In this document: positions 51,819-60,430 of the stretch, piece after piece
Numbering within the stretch: the stretch's first letter is position 1
Layout of the letters: each line of letters starts with the position of its first letter
Source: Nocardia sp. BMG111209
GTDB taxonomy: Bacteria; Actinomycetota; Actinomycetes; Mycobacteriales; Mycobacteriaceae
Reading direction: 5' to 3'
DNA: 64,000 nt
Assembly (NCBI RefSeq): GCF_000381925.1
Contig: NZ_KB907308.1
Coordinates: 372,001-436,000 of the forward strand
The notes under the pieces: generated by a model
Told to the model about the DNA's origin: nothing
Databases searched by the model: none
What the model saw: the letters and a program-made list of their open reading frames with translations, nothing else
Made by a program: the position numbers and the translations under genes

Positions 51819-52251
51819 GGTCGCGTCGGGACCGGTGCTCGGATCACCTTCGAGGGCGCTGCGATCATCGCGGCGCCCTTTTCGGTGTGCGTGTCCGGAG
51901 CCGGGGCGCGGTATCGGGGTTCGGTGCGGGCCCCGCGCGAGTGTTCGTCGTTTCCGAAATCCAAGTCGGTGAACAGTTCCGGAATCCGACCGGTATCCAT
52001 TTTCCCGTCCACGGTGAAGCGACGGATGCCGAGAGCAACGCGCGGGTGAATGCTCGGTGACTCCGCCGCATTCGAACGTGCGGCGGATCGTGCGGTAGTA
52101 CTCTGAATGCGGGAGAGCTGGGGACGGTCGGGGGGCCGGAGCGATTCCGAATTGTGCTCTGCCCGAACGGGAGAGCGCCCATAACCCAGACGCGGACGAC
52201 CCGCTGCACACGACGAGGCGTCTGCGTCATTGTCTCTTTTCGGGAGGAAAC

Positions 52252-53844
52252 ATGTCGCACTCCACCCATCTCGGCGCGGCATTCGAGGATGCTTTGTCGA
52301 GGGCCGTCGATCTGGACGAACAAGGCCGGTATCCGGCCGGGAACGACGAATTGTTCCCCGGCCGTACACCGACCAATGTCGAACTCGTCGAGGCGTGCGC
52401 GGATTTCTATCACAAACATCGCGCGGTGCTGGATCGCGCCGTGGACGACGCCGTGAAATTCCTCGCCTCCCCGGACGGCGTCGCGTACGCGAAGGCGCTG
52501 GAAGGGTCGTTCGAGAGTCCGGAACCCAACCCGCTCAGCGACGAGATCGCGGCGCAGATACTCCACCGCGGTGAATTCGATCTGGCCGTATCGCAGCCAC
52601 AGGGGTTGCGCGGGTTCGGCATCGGCGTCTCGGTCGGGGTGAGCGCCGTGGTCGGCCTGCTCGCCGGCGCCGATCTCGTCTTCGATTTCGAGGACCGCAC
52701 CCAGGTGCATCCCCGGACGTGGGCGGGCGGCTCCGTGAAGGGCGGCCTGTCGGCCAGCGCGGGCCTCGAACTGAGTTTCTGGTTCGAGAAGCCCGTCTCG
52801 GGAGCGATCGCCGGATGGCTGCTGGACCTGTACATTCCGAACCCGGAATTCGCACTGGTGGTGTTCATCCGTTTCATGTACATCAACCAGCGGCCGCAGG
52901 GTGCGACGGAATTCGAATTCAGCGGCGTATCGGTACAATTGCCGTTCGGGATCGGATTCCCGTATCGGCCGGACAAGGGCAAGGATGCGTTGATCGCCCT
53001 CTTCGCCGCCGGCCAGAAGGCCTGGGACAGAACCAGACGAGCGACCTTGGACGTCGTGAACAAGGCGACCGGAATCGCGACCATCGCCGTGCAGGAAACC
53101 GCCACTCTGGAAGTGACACTGCACAATACCGGCGACGACATCCCGCTGAGCTCCGGAGCGGCCATGACCTTCAGCATGCCGTCCTATTTCACCAACGACG
53201 ATGTCGCCGCGATGAACATCTCCTACGGGGGATGGACCTTCTCGACGAATACGGGCCCCAACGGCGATCTGCGCCTGGTCCTGACTTTGTCCGCGAACTA
53301 CACGTGGAAAGGCGGCACCGATATCCTCTTCGCCATCACCGGCGTCAAGAGCAGCAATCAGCCGCCCTACGGCCAGCAGTCGCGCTCGGGCCAGATCATC
53401 CTCGCCTTGAGTGACGAGTCCCTCACGAATCCGATCGCGACCAACGCCGATTTCGCGCTCGTGTGGGCCACATCCGAAGCCTCGGTGTCGTGGACGACGC
53501 AGATCAAGGACGGGCAATTCAAACTGCTCGGCCCCGCGAGCGGAACCGTCGACGCCTACGCCCAACCGGGCTACCAGGTCGTCCAGCTGACCACGGCCGT
53601 GGACACCAGCAACACCGTCTGGGTGCTCGGATACCAGTTCAACTACAACACCGCCGTCCCCGACACCGTACTCCCCCAGATCCGCGCGGTCTGGACCAAA
53701 CAGGATGCGGCGAAAACCCCCAACACCTATTGGCAGGGAACAACAATCGACCCGTCCTCACCCCCCGGCACGACATCGACCGCCTACTACGGCGGCTCGG
53801 CTTCCTACGGAAGTTCGATCACGATCAAGGCGGTTTTCGGATAA
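52252..53844 (+). CDS. Unrecognised 530-residue beta-rich protein
   Basis: No family recognised. Residues 1-90 are helical and acidic (ADFYHKHRAVLDRAVDDAVKFLASPDG). Residues about 115-235 contain Gly/Ser-rich and aromatic stretches (GIGVSVGVSAVVGLLAG, LELSFWFEKPVSGAIAGWLLDLYI) that may be amphipathic or membrane-contacting. Residues about 280-530 are rich in alternating strands and Thr/Ser/Asn (TATLEVTLHNTGDDIPL, GYQVVQLTTAVDTSNTVWVLGYQFNY) and look like two beta-sandwich domains. Base composition is less GC-rich than its neighbours, which fits acquired DNA. No signal peptide. GGGAGGAAAC precedes the ATG. Confidence 0.7.
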   Translation: MSHSTHLGAAFEDALSRAVDLDEQGRYPAGNDELFPGRTPTNVELVEACADFYHKHRAVLDRAVDDAVKFLASPDGVAYAKALEGSFESPEPNPLSDEIAAQILHRGEFDLAVSQPQGLRGFGIGVSVGVSAVVGLLAGADLVFDFEDRTQVHPRTWAGGSVKGGLSASAGLELSFWFEKPVSGAIAGWLLDLYIPNPEFALVVFIRFMYINQRPQGATEFEFSGVSVQLPFGIGFPYRPDKGKDALIALFAAGQKAWDRTRRATLDVVNKATGIATIAVQETATLEVTLHNTGDDIPLSSGAAMTFSMPSYFTNDDVAAMNISYGGWTFSTNTGPNGDLRLVLTLSANYTWKGGTDILFAITGVKSSNQPPYGQQSRSGQIILALSDESLTNPIATNADFALVWATSEASVSWTTQIKDGQFKLLGPASGTVDAYAQPGYQVVQLTTAVDTSNTVWVLGYQFNYNTAVPDTVLPQIRAVWTKQDAAKTPNTYWQGTTIDPSSPPGTTSTAYYGGSASYGSSITIKAVFG

Positions 53845-53920
53845 CCCGCCGCACCCGAGCCGAGGCCGGCCGATCACGAACCGCCGGCCTCGGTTCGAAC
53901 CTGTCCACTGAACGTCGCCC

Positions 53921-53992
53921 CTCGGCCGCGAGCTGCCCGCAGGCGGCGGCAATCTCCTGGCCGCGTGCCCCGCACGGCACCCCGCACATCCA
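53921..53992 (-). pseudogene. Fragment of rlmN (C-terminal codons)
   Basis: On the minus strand this encodes [22 protein letters not shown], nearly the same as the end of intact RlmN at 55237 (GVPC..., [16 protein letters not shown]). About 40 of the first 43 bases match; then a deletion of about nine bases. The stop codon is lost. It is a remnant of a second rlmN copy. Confidence 0.75.
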
Positions 53993-54046
53993 TGGGATCA
54001 ATCGAGCAGAAGACTTCTTGTCGGACCCCTCTGCCATGCTCGCATC

Positions 54047-54310
54047 ATGAACGAGGAGGCATGGGAGTACCTACCACTGGCAGGCAAATCCGCACGCGAG
54101 GTCGTGTACTCCGGCAACGGGAAGGATCAGGTCGAGCGCGACCACCTGATCTCGTTGCTACTCGCCCACCTCAGGCCCACTACGCCGACGCCGTCGCTTC
54201 TTTCGGCGGAACCGCCTTGGCCCGAACACATCTCCCGGACGGACGACTGAGCGAAGACATCGACCTGATCGCCCCGGAGTCCCGGTCCACGGTCGCCGCC
54301 GACCTGACCT
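54047..54310 (+). pseudogene. AbiEii-type nucleotidyltransferase remnant, frameshifted
   Basis: The ATG at 54047 opens a frame (MNEEAWEYLPLAGKSAREVV, then DHLISLLLAHL). The characteristic nucleotidyltransferase motif FGGTALARTHLPDGRLSEDIDLIAPE is in another frame from about 54170, so one frameshift separates them. The reading then ends abruptly at an rlmN-derived segment near 54312. What remains resembles the N-terminal nucleotidyltransferase core of AbiEii/AbiGii toxins (GG..A and SEDIDL). No AbiEi antitoxin is visible. Confidence 0.7.
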
Positions 54311-54313
54311 GCA

Positions 54314-54357
54314 GTCTGCGGATCGTGAGGGCCAGGCCGACCGTGGAGACGACCACA
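54314..54357 (-). pseudogene. Fragment of rlmN (middle codons)
   Basis: On the minus strand this encodes [15 protein letters not shown], matching [15 protein letters not shown] of intact RlmN (55665-55707), about 39 of 44 bases alike. It lies in the same orientation and order as the C-terminal fragment at 53921, at about the spacing expected in rlmN, but with the AbiEii piece between. Confidence 0.75.
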
Positions 54358-54361
54358 GTCT

Positions 54362-54400
54362 GGATATCGCAGATATCTTGGTTGGATGTCCATGATATCC
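54362..54400. promoter_or_regulatory. GATATC inverted repeats before vapB
   Basis: GGATATC (54362-54368), GATATC (54372-54377) and GATATCC (54394-54400) lie 20-60 bp before the vapB ATG. The outer two are an inverted repeat. This matches the usual arrangement for autoregulation of VapBC promoters by the VapB DNA-binding domain. Confidence 0.6.
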
Positions 54401-54420
54401 TCACCGAGGAGGTGGTTACG

Positions 54421-54639
54421 ATGGCCATGGTGAAGACGCCGATCGAGATCGACGAGCAAGCGTTGGCTACGGCAGCCGAGGTGCTCGGGACGAAGACCAA
54501 GAAGGACACAGTAAACGCTGCCCTGCGGGAGGTCGGCAAGCGCCTCGAGCGGTTGCGCGCGTTGGCCCGGCTCGGCGAGATGGCCGACGCAGGCGACTTC
54601 ACCGAGTTCCTCGACAACAAGGCGGCCTACCGCAGGTGA
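54421..54639 (+). CDS. vapB: VapB-type antitoxin
   Basis: Antitoxin of 72 residues. An N-terminal ribbon-helix-helix DNA-binding segment (VKTPIEIDEQALATAAEVLGTKTKKDTVNAALREVGKRLERL) precedes a toxin-wrapping tail (LARLGEMADAGDFTEFLDNK). The pattern TKTKKDTVNAALRE is typical of mycobacterial VapB. GAGGAGG precedes the ATG at 54421. The stop overlaps the vapC GTG (GTGA). Confidence 0.9.
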   Translation: MAMVKTPIEIDEQALATAAEVLGTKTKKDTVNAALREVGKRLERLRALARLGEMADAGDFTEFLDNKAAYRR

Positions 54640-55064
54640 CACCAGCCCTGTATCTGATCGACACGTCGGGCCTGTTCCGCATCCTGCAAGACAAGGTCCG
54701 CACCGCTTGGTCGGAAGAAATTACCGCGGGTGTGATTGCCGTCTGCCCGATCGTGGAACTCGAATTCCTCTACTCGGCGCGCTCTGCGGCAGACCGTATC
54801 GAAAAGCTTCGACTGCTCCGGACCCTGTTCGGATGGGTACCGATGAGCGAGCGAGCTCACGAACGCGCAGCGGAAGTGCAAGAAATGCTGACCGCCACTG
54901 GGCAGCACCGCTCGGCGGGCCCCATCGACCTCCTTATCGCCGCCACAGCCGAGCGTGAAGGCTTGATCGTGCTCGCCGACGACAACGATTACCGAACCAT
55001 TGCCCGAACGACCGAACAGCCTGTGCGCATGGTGACCGATCCACCGATGCACCATCCGACCTGA
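54636..55064 (+). CDS. vapC: VapC-type PIN-domain ribonuclease toxin
   Basis: PIN-domain toxin of 142 residues expected to cleave tRNA or other RNA with Mg2+. The acidic active site is visible: Asp9 (LIDTS), Glu41 (PIVELEF), Asp98 (AGPIDLLIAATA) and Asp115/Asp118 (LADDNDY). All are intact, so it should be active unless held by VapB. Coupled to vapB by the GTGA overlap. It lies between the broken rlmN pieces and intact rlmN. Confidence 0.93.
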   Translation: MTPALYLIDTSGLFRILQDKVRTAWSEEITAGVIAVCPIVELEFLYSARSAADRIEKLRLLRTLFGWVPMSERAHERAAEVQEMLTATGQHRSAGPIDLLIAATAEREGLIVLADDNDYRTIARTTEQPVRMVTDPPMHHPT

Positions 55065-55236
55065 AGCCTGTTCCCAAGGCCGGATGGGGCGTGGAGCGGT
55101 TCGTAGACCGCCCGGCCACCGCATACAGATCCCGACCGGTGCCTGAGTGAATATTACCGTGCAGTCGTTGGCATTTCGCCGTCAGCGGCCCTCGCCGAAA
55201 CCGGTTGTGGACGGTTTCCACCTATGCCCGCTCGAG

Positions 55237-56346
55237 CTACCCGTCGGCGGCGAGCTGCCCACAGGCGGCGGCGATCTCCTGGCCGCGGGTGTCGCGGACC
55301 GTGCACGGGACGCCCTGGGCCTCCACCCGCCGAACAAACTCCCGCTCAACAGGTTTCGGCGACGCGTCCCACTCGCTACCCGGAGTCGGATTCAACGGGA
55401 TCAGGTTCACATGGACGCGGGAGCCCAGCGCCTTGTGCAACTTTTGCCCCAGCATGTCCGCGCGCCAAGGCTGGTCGTTGATATCGCGGATCAGGGCGTA
55501 TTCGACCGAGATGCGGCGACCGGTCCGGTCCGCGTAATACTTTGCGGCATCGAGGACTTCGGAAACCGACCAGCGATTGTTGACCGGTACCAACGTGTCT
55601 CGCAGCTCGTCGTCCGGAGTGTGCAGGGAGACAGCCAGAGTCACCGACAGGCCCTCGTCGGCGAGTTTGCGGATCGCGGGGGCCAGACCGACCGTGGAGA
55701 CGACCACGTTGCGCTGGGAGATGCCGAGGCCGTCGGGGGCCGGGGAGGTAATGCGGCGGACTGCGTTCACCACGCGCTTGTAGTTCGCGAGCGGCTCCCC
55801 CATGCCCATGAAGACGATGTTGGACAGGCGGCCGGGGCCGCCGGCGACTTCGCCGTCGCGCAGGGCCGCGGCGGCGGCGCGGACCTGGTCGACGATCTCC
55901 GCGGTGGAGAGGTTGCGGTTCAGGCCGCCCTGGCCGGTGGCGCAGAACGGGCAGGCCATGCCGCAGCCGGCCTGGCTGGAGATGCAGAGGGTGTTGCGGT
56001 CGGGGTAGCGCATCAGGACCGATTCGAGCAGGGTGCCGTCGCCGGCGCGCCACAGGGTCTTGCGGGTGGTGCCGGCGTCGCAGACCACGTGGCGGACCTC
56101 GGTCAGGAGCGGCGGGAAGAGGGACTCGCCGATTTTCGCGCGGATCGGGGCGGGCAGGTCGGTCATCGCCGCCGGATCGGACTGGAGGCGGCCGTAGTAC
56201 TGGCGGGCGATCTGGTCGGCGCGGAATTTCGGGAGGCCGAGTTCTTCGACGGCCTTGCGTCGCTCGTCGGAATCGAGGTCGGCGAGATGCCTCGGGGGCA
56301 TGCCACGGCGCGGGGCATCGAAGACGAGCGGCAAGGGGGTGGTCAT
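55237..56346 (-). CDS. rlmN: 23S rRNA/tRNA dual-specificity adenine C2 methyltransferase
   Basis: Radical-SAM methyltransferase of 369 residues that methylates A2503 of 23S rRNA and A37 of some tRNAs. The [4Fe-4S] motif is Cys128-x3-Cys132-x2-Cys135 (GCGMACPFC). Also seen: [30 protein letters not shown], and [22 protein letters not shown] with the C-terminal catalytic Cys. The ATG at 56346 is chosen over the longer frame to 56418. It is intact and shares its end with the fragments at 53921 and 54314. The gap 55065-55236 shows no gene. Confidence 0.96.
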   Translation of the reverse strand: MTTPLPLVFDAPRRGMPPRHLADLDSDERRKAVEELGLPKFRADQIARQYYGRLQSDPAAMTDLPAPIRAKIGESLFPPLLTEVRHVVCDAGTTRKTLWRAGDGTLLESVLMRYPDRNTLCISSQAGCGMACPFCATGQGGLNRNLSTAEIVDQVRAAAAALRDGEVAGGPGRLSNIVFMGMGEPLANYKRVVNAVRRITSPAPDGLGISQRNVVVSTVGLAPAIRKLADEGLSVTLAVSLHTPDDELRDTLVPVNNRWSVSEVLDAAKYYADRTGRRISVEYALIRDINDQPWRADMLGQKLHKALGSRVHVNLIPLNPTPGSEWDASPKPVEREFVRRVEAQGVPCTVRDTRGQEIAAACGQLAADG

Positions 56347-56428
56347 AACCGTTCCAGTGTCCCACCCGGGCATGTGATGGCGGCGACCGGGATGCGCGGG
56401 CGGGCGGGGGCACGGCATACTCGCGAGA

Positions 56429-57328
56429 ATGTCGGACTATTCGGACTACGACGAATTCGGATTGTTCACCGAGAATGCGGAGGAGGCCGGGCTGGAGTTG
56501 GCCGGGCCACCGCGGGTGCGGCGGTTCTCCGTGGATATCGGTGGCGGGCGGCGGGTCAGCGGGCTGCGCTGGGGTGACGGGGAGCCCGAACTGGTGCTGC
56601 TGCACGGCGGGGCGCAGAACGCGCACACCTGGGACACCGTCGCGCTGGCGCTGAATCGGCCGCTGGTCGCGGTGGATCTGCCGGGACACGGTCACTCCGA
56701 CTGGTGGGACGATCACCTGTACACGCCGGACCTGCTGGCGGCGGCGGTGGCCGTCGTCATCGAGACGATGGCGCCGCAGGCCGAGGCGGTGGTCGGCATG
56801 TCGCTGGGCGGTCTGACCTCGTTGCGGCTGACGGCACAGCATCCGGAACTGGTGCGCCGGTTGGTCCTCGTGGACGTGACGCCGGGCACCGGGGACCATC
56901 CCGGGAAGACCGCGGCCATCGCCGCGTTCGTCGGCGGGCCCGCGGACTTCGCCTCCTTCGACGAGATCCTGGACCGGACGGTGACCCACAATCCCGGGCG
57001 TTCCGTGCGGTCGCTGCGGCGGGGCGTGCTGCACAACGCGCGGCCCCGCGCGGACGGGCGCTGGGTGTGGCGCTACGACCGGCTGCGGCCCACCGCGGAC
57101 GGCACGATGAATTTCGGGCCGCTGTGGGAGGACGTCTCCGCGGTGCGGGCTCCCCTGCTGCTGGTGCGCGGCGGCCGGTCACCGGTCGTCGACGACGATG
57201 ATGTGGCGGAGTTGCTGCGACGGCAGCCCGAGGCCCGGGTCGTGGTCGTCGCGGAGGCCGGGCATTCGGTCCAGGGCGATCGGCCGGTCGAACTGGCGGC
57301 GCTGATCGACGATTTCCTCACCAGCTGA
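56429..57328 (+). CDS. Alpha/beta hydrolase
   Basis: Hydrolase of 299 residues. The oxyanion region is [15 protein letters not shown], the nucleophile elbow GMSLGG (Ser125), and the catalytic His is His279 in [11 protein letters not shown]. An acidic N-terminal extension ([21 protein letters not shown]) precedes the fold. It is 82 bp from the divergent rlmN start, as in other Nocardia-like genomes. Substrate unknown. Confidence 0.9.
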   Translation: MSDYSDYDEFGLFTENAEEAGLELAGPPRVRRFSVDIGGGRRVSGLRWGDGEPELVLLHGGAQNAHTWDTVALALNRPLVAVDLPGHGHSDWWDDHLYTPDLLAAAVAVVIETMAPQAEAVVGMSLGGLTSLRLTAQHPELVRRLVLVDVTPGTGDHPGKTAAIAAFVGGPADFASFDEILDRTVTHNPGRSVRSLRRGVLHNARPRADGRWVWRYDRLRPTADGTMNFGPLWEDVSAVRAPLLLVRGGRSPVVDDDDVAELLRRQPEARVVVVAEAGHSVQGDRPVELAALIDDFLTS

Positions 57329-57406
57329 ACCCGGCACGGCCCACCGATCTCCGGATCGGTGGGCCGTCGCGTGCATGGAACCGCGGCCAGCGGTAAATCG
57401 TCGGAT

Positions 57407-57817
57407 ATGACCAGCAACGCCGCACCCGCGCCGGGACCGGAACGGGCCCCGGGCGACGCACCTGCCGAAACCTCCCCCGACACCGTCCCCGATTCCGGGA
57501 CATCCGCCACGCCGCAGCCCGTCACCGCGCCGGAGACCGCTCCGGTGGCACCCGAGACCGCTGCGCCCACTCCGAATCTCGCCACCCGGACCGGTTTCAC
57601 CTGGACCGCCCTGGTGGCCGCCGCCGTGCTCGGCGTGCTGCTGTTGATCTTCATCCTGCAGAATCCGGACAAGACCCGGATCGCGCTGTTCTTCTGGACC
57701 CTGACGCTGCCGCTCGGGGTCACGATCCTGCTGTCCGGCATCGCCGGGGCGCTGCTCATGGGGCTCGTGGGCGGGTGGCGGATCCTGCAGTTGCGCCGGG
57801 TCGTCAAGAAGGGCTGA
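57407..57817 (+). CDS. LapA/DUF1049-like membrane protein
   Basis: Protein of 136 residues. A disordered Pro/Ala/Thr/Glu-rich N-terminal 65 residues precedes two membrane helices (TWTALVAAAVLGVLLLIFIL and LPLGVTILLSGIAGALLMGLVGGW) joined by QNPDKTRIALFFWTLT, then a basic end (RRVVKKG). The two-helix part fits the LapA (DUF1049) family, linked in E. coli to envelope lipid homeostasis. It converges with cdsA, 6 bp apart. Confidence 0.8.
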   Translation: MTSNAAPAPGPERAPGDAPAETSPDTVPDSGTSATPQPVTAPETAPVAPETAAPTPNLATRTGFTWTALVAAAVLGVLLLIFILQNPDKTRIALFFWTLTLPLGVTILLSGIAGALLMGLVGGWRILQLRRVVKKG

Positions 57818-57823
57818 TCGCGT

Positions 57824-58753
57824 TCAGAGCAGCGCGGTGAACACCAGCCAGGCCACGAAGGCCGAGGGCAGCATCGAATCGAGCCGATCCATGATGCCGC
57901 CGTGCCCCGGCAGCAGCGTGCCCATGTCCTTGATGCCCAGTTCCCGCTTGATCTGCGATTCGATCAGGTCACCGCAGGTGGCGACGAAGACCAGGCCCGC
58001 GCCCAGCACCACGCCGACCCAGGAGTTGGCCTGGATCAGCAGGGTGACGGTCAGCAGGCCGCCGATCACGCAGAACACCAGCGAACCGCCGAAGCCCTCC
58101 CAGGACTTCTTCGGGCTGATCGCCGGGACCATCGGGTGCCGGCCGAACAGCACCCCCGCCGCGTAGCCGCCGACATCGGAGCAGACCACGAGGATCATGA
58201 ACGTCAGCACCCGCAGGTTGCCGCGCGGCTCGGACAGCAGCAGCACCGCGAACGACGCCAGCAGCGGGATCCAGGACACCACGAAGATCGCGATCGCGGT
58301 GTCGCGCAGGAAGTTTCGCGGAGTGGCGGCCAGACCGTGATCGAACAGCCGCCACGCCATGCACACCAGTGCCGTGGCCCCGAAGGCCCCGGCCACGCCC
58401 TGGGTGCCGTACGGCCAGGCCAGCCACACGATCGCCTGACCGCCGACCAGTAACGGGATGCGCGGCACCAGCACGTCGGCCTCGCGCAGGCGTTTCGCGA
58501 CCTCCCAGGTGGCGACGGCGATCGCCACCGCGATCACGCCGACCAGCACCCGGGGCGCCCACAGCAGGATCGCGATCAGCGACAGGCCCAGGAACATGCC
58601 CACCGACAGCGCGGCGGGTAAGTTCCGGCCGGCGCGCGAGGTCGGCTGCCCGGAGGGCGCGGCCGTCGCGTCCACTACGGTGTCGTCTCCGGTCGTCTCG
58701 GCTGCCGGCTGACCGGCCGCGGCTTCATCGGCCACGATTGTCCCGTCGCTCAC
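57824..58753 (-). CDS. cdsA: Phosphatidate cytidylyltransferase
   Basis: Makes CDP-diacylglycerol from phosphatidate and CTP, the branch point for cardiolipin and phosphatidylinositol lipids. The 309 residues form about eight helices after an acidic, low-complexity N-terminal 45 residues. Signature: SPKKSWEGFGGSL and GDLIESQIKRELGIKDMGTLLPGHGGIMDRLDSMLP with the catalytic Asp residues. Downstream of frr and pyrH on the same strand, an arrangement conserved in actinobacteria. Confidence 0.95.
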   Translation of the reverse strand: MSDGTIVADEAAAGQPAAETTGDDTVVDATAAPSGQPTSRAGRNLPAALSVGMFLGLSLIAILLWAPRVLVGVIAVAIAVATWEVAKRLREADVLVPRIPLLVGGQAIVWLAWPYGTQGVAGAFGATALVCMAWRLFDHGLAATPRNFLRDTAIAIFVVSWIPLLASFAVLLLSEPRGNLRVLTFMILVVCSDVGGYAAGVLFGRHPMVPAISPKKSWEGFGGSLVFCVIGGLLTVTLLIQANSWVGVVLGAGLVFVATCGDLIESQIKRELGIKDMGTLLPGHGGIMDRLDSMLPSAFVAWLVFTALL

Positions 58754-58802
58754 CTGTCGTCCATTTCGTCCCGCAATCCCCCCGGTCGACCGGTATTACC
58801 GG

Positions 58803-59360
58803 TCAGACCTCGAGCAGTTCAGATTCCTTGTGCTTCACCAGGTCGTCGATACTCGCGACGTACTTGGCGGTGGTTTTGTCGAGTTCCTTCTCGGCGCGAC
58901 CGACCTCGTCCTCGCCGGCCTCGCCGTCCTTCTGGATGCGGCCGAGTTCGTCCATCGCCTTGCGGCGGACGTTGCGGATGGCGATCTTCGCGTCCTCGCC
59001 CTTGCCCTTGGCCTGCTTCACCAGCTCGCGGCGCCGCTCCTCGGTCAGCTGCGGGACGAGCACGCGGATGATCTGACCGTCGTTGGTGGGGTTGACGCCG
59101 AGGTCCGAGTTGCGGATCGCGGTCTCGATCGCGCGCAACTGGCCCTGCTCGTACGGCTTGATGACGACCATCCGCGGTTCCGGCACCGTGATGCTGGACA
59201 TCTGCGTGACCGGCGTCGGGGATCCGTAGTAGTCGACGACGACCCTGGAGAACATGCCCGGATTCGCGCGACCGGTCCGGATGGAACCGAGGTCGTCCTT
59301 CGCCACCGAGACGGCCTTCTCCATCTTCTCCTCGGCGTCGAAGAGTGCTTCTTCAATCAC
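58803..59360 (-). CDS. frr: Ribosome recycling factor
   Basis: Splits post-termination ribosomes together with EF-G. Length 185 residues, as in mycobacteria. Features are [16 protein letters not shown] at the start, the GRANPGMF motif, [43 protein letters not shown] and the C-terminus [11 protein letters not shown]. The GTG at 59360 corresponds to the usual start; the frame is open to 59420. Confidence 0.97.
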   Translation of the reverse strand: MIEEALFDAEEKMEKAVSVAKDDLGSIRTGRANPGMFSRVVVDYYGSPTPVTQMSSITVPEPRMVVIKPYEQGQLRAIETAIRNSDLGVNPTNDGQIIRVLVPQLTEERRRELVKQAKGKGEDAKIAIRNVRRKAMDELGRIQKDGEAGEDEVGRAEKELDKTTAKYVASIDDLVKHKESELLEV

Positions 59361-59446
59361 GACCGTTTCCTCCACAGCGTTCGTCGTGTCGATCCCGGGT
59401 ATCGGGCGCGCCCGGCGCACAATTCCCGGGCGAGCCCGGCACGGAC

Positions 59447-60175
59447 TCAGGACCGAACCAGTGTGCCGATCTTCTCACCGGCCACCGCGCGGGCGATGTT
59501 GCCCTTCGTCAAGAGATTGAACACCAGCATGGGCATCTGGTTGTCCATACAGAGACTGAACGCGGTGGCATCTGCGACCTTCAGGCCCCGCTCGATGACT
59601 TCTTTGTGGGTGACCTCGGAAAACATCTCCGCATTCGGATTGGTCTTCGGATCGTCGGTGTAGACGCCGTCGACCGCCTTCGCCATCAGCACCACTTCGG
59701 CGCCGATCTCGAGGGCTCGTTGCGCCGCGGTGGTGTCCGTGGAGAAGTACGGCATACCCATGCCCGCACCGAAGATCACCACCCGGCCCTTCTCCAGATG
59801 CCGCTTGGCCCGCAGCGGAATGTAGGGCTCGGCGACCTGGCCCATGGTGATCGCCGTCTGCACCCGGGTGTCGACGCCCTGCTGCTGCAGAAAGTCTTGC
59901 AGCGCAAGGCTGTTCATCACGGTGCCGAGCATGCCCATGTAGTCGGAGCGGGCGCGTTCCATGCCGCGCTCCTCCAATTCGGCGCCGCGGAAGAAATTGC
60001 CGCCGCCGATCACGACCGCGACCTGCACGCCACCGGAGACCACCTCGGCGATCTGTTCGGCGACCGTCTGCACCACGTCCGGATCGAGACCCACCCGGCC
60101 GCCACCGAACATTTCGCCGCCCAGTTTGAGGAGTACTCGGCGATAGCCCTTACGGGCCGGCTCCGGCTCGGACAT
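59447..60175 (-). CDS. pyrH: Uridylate kinase
   Basis: Phosphorylates UMP to UDP with ATP. Amino-acid-kinase fold of 242 residues with [40 protein letters not shown] and [19 protein letters not shown]. The start at 60175 gives the normal length. Followed by frr and cdsA on the same strand. The divergent gap 60176-60430 (255 bp) has no gene or feature I can support. Confidence 0.97.
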   Translation of the reverse strand: MSEPEPARKGYRRVLLKLGGEMFGGGRVGLDPDVVQTVAEQIAEVVSGGVQVAVVIGGGNFFRGAELEERGMERARSDYMGMLGTVMNSLALQDFLQQQGVDTRVQTAITMGQVAEPYIPLRAKRHLEKGRVVIFGAGMGMPYFSTDTTAAQRALEIGAEVVLMAKAVDGVYTDDPKTNPNAEMFSEVTHKEVIERGLKVADATAFSLCMDNQMPMLVFNLLTKGNIARAVAGEKIGTLVRS

Positions 60176-60430
60176 CGGTCTCCTTCTCCTCGGCAGGGGT
60201 GTGTACACGCGAATACACCATCCGATATCGCGCAGGCCCTGGACGGCGGCAAAGCTCCACCCATCCTGCCCTACGCGGGGGCGGAAGCGTGAATCGGCCC
60301 ACAACTGCCGCACCCGTGCGGGAGAGCGCGACGGCGGGAATTCCCGAACCGAACCGTCCGGTCGGCTCGAAGCCGATCCCGGGCAAGCTCACCGGTCGCT
60401 CACAGGGACCTCACCGCTGCGCCGGGCTGA

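Noticed and set aside
51789..52049. Short plus-strand frame after the GlsB-like gene
   Set aside because: It starts inside the terminator hairpin, has no ribosome site, and shows no recognisable motif.
54047..54310. Functional AbiEii toxin
   Set aside because: The reading frame is shifted between the N-terminus and the GGTALAR/SEDIDL motif, and the gene is cut off by rlmN sequence.
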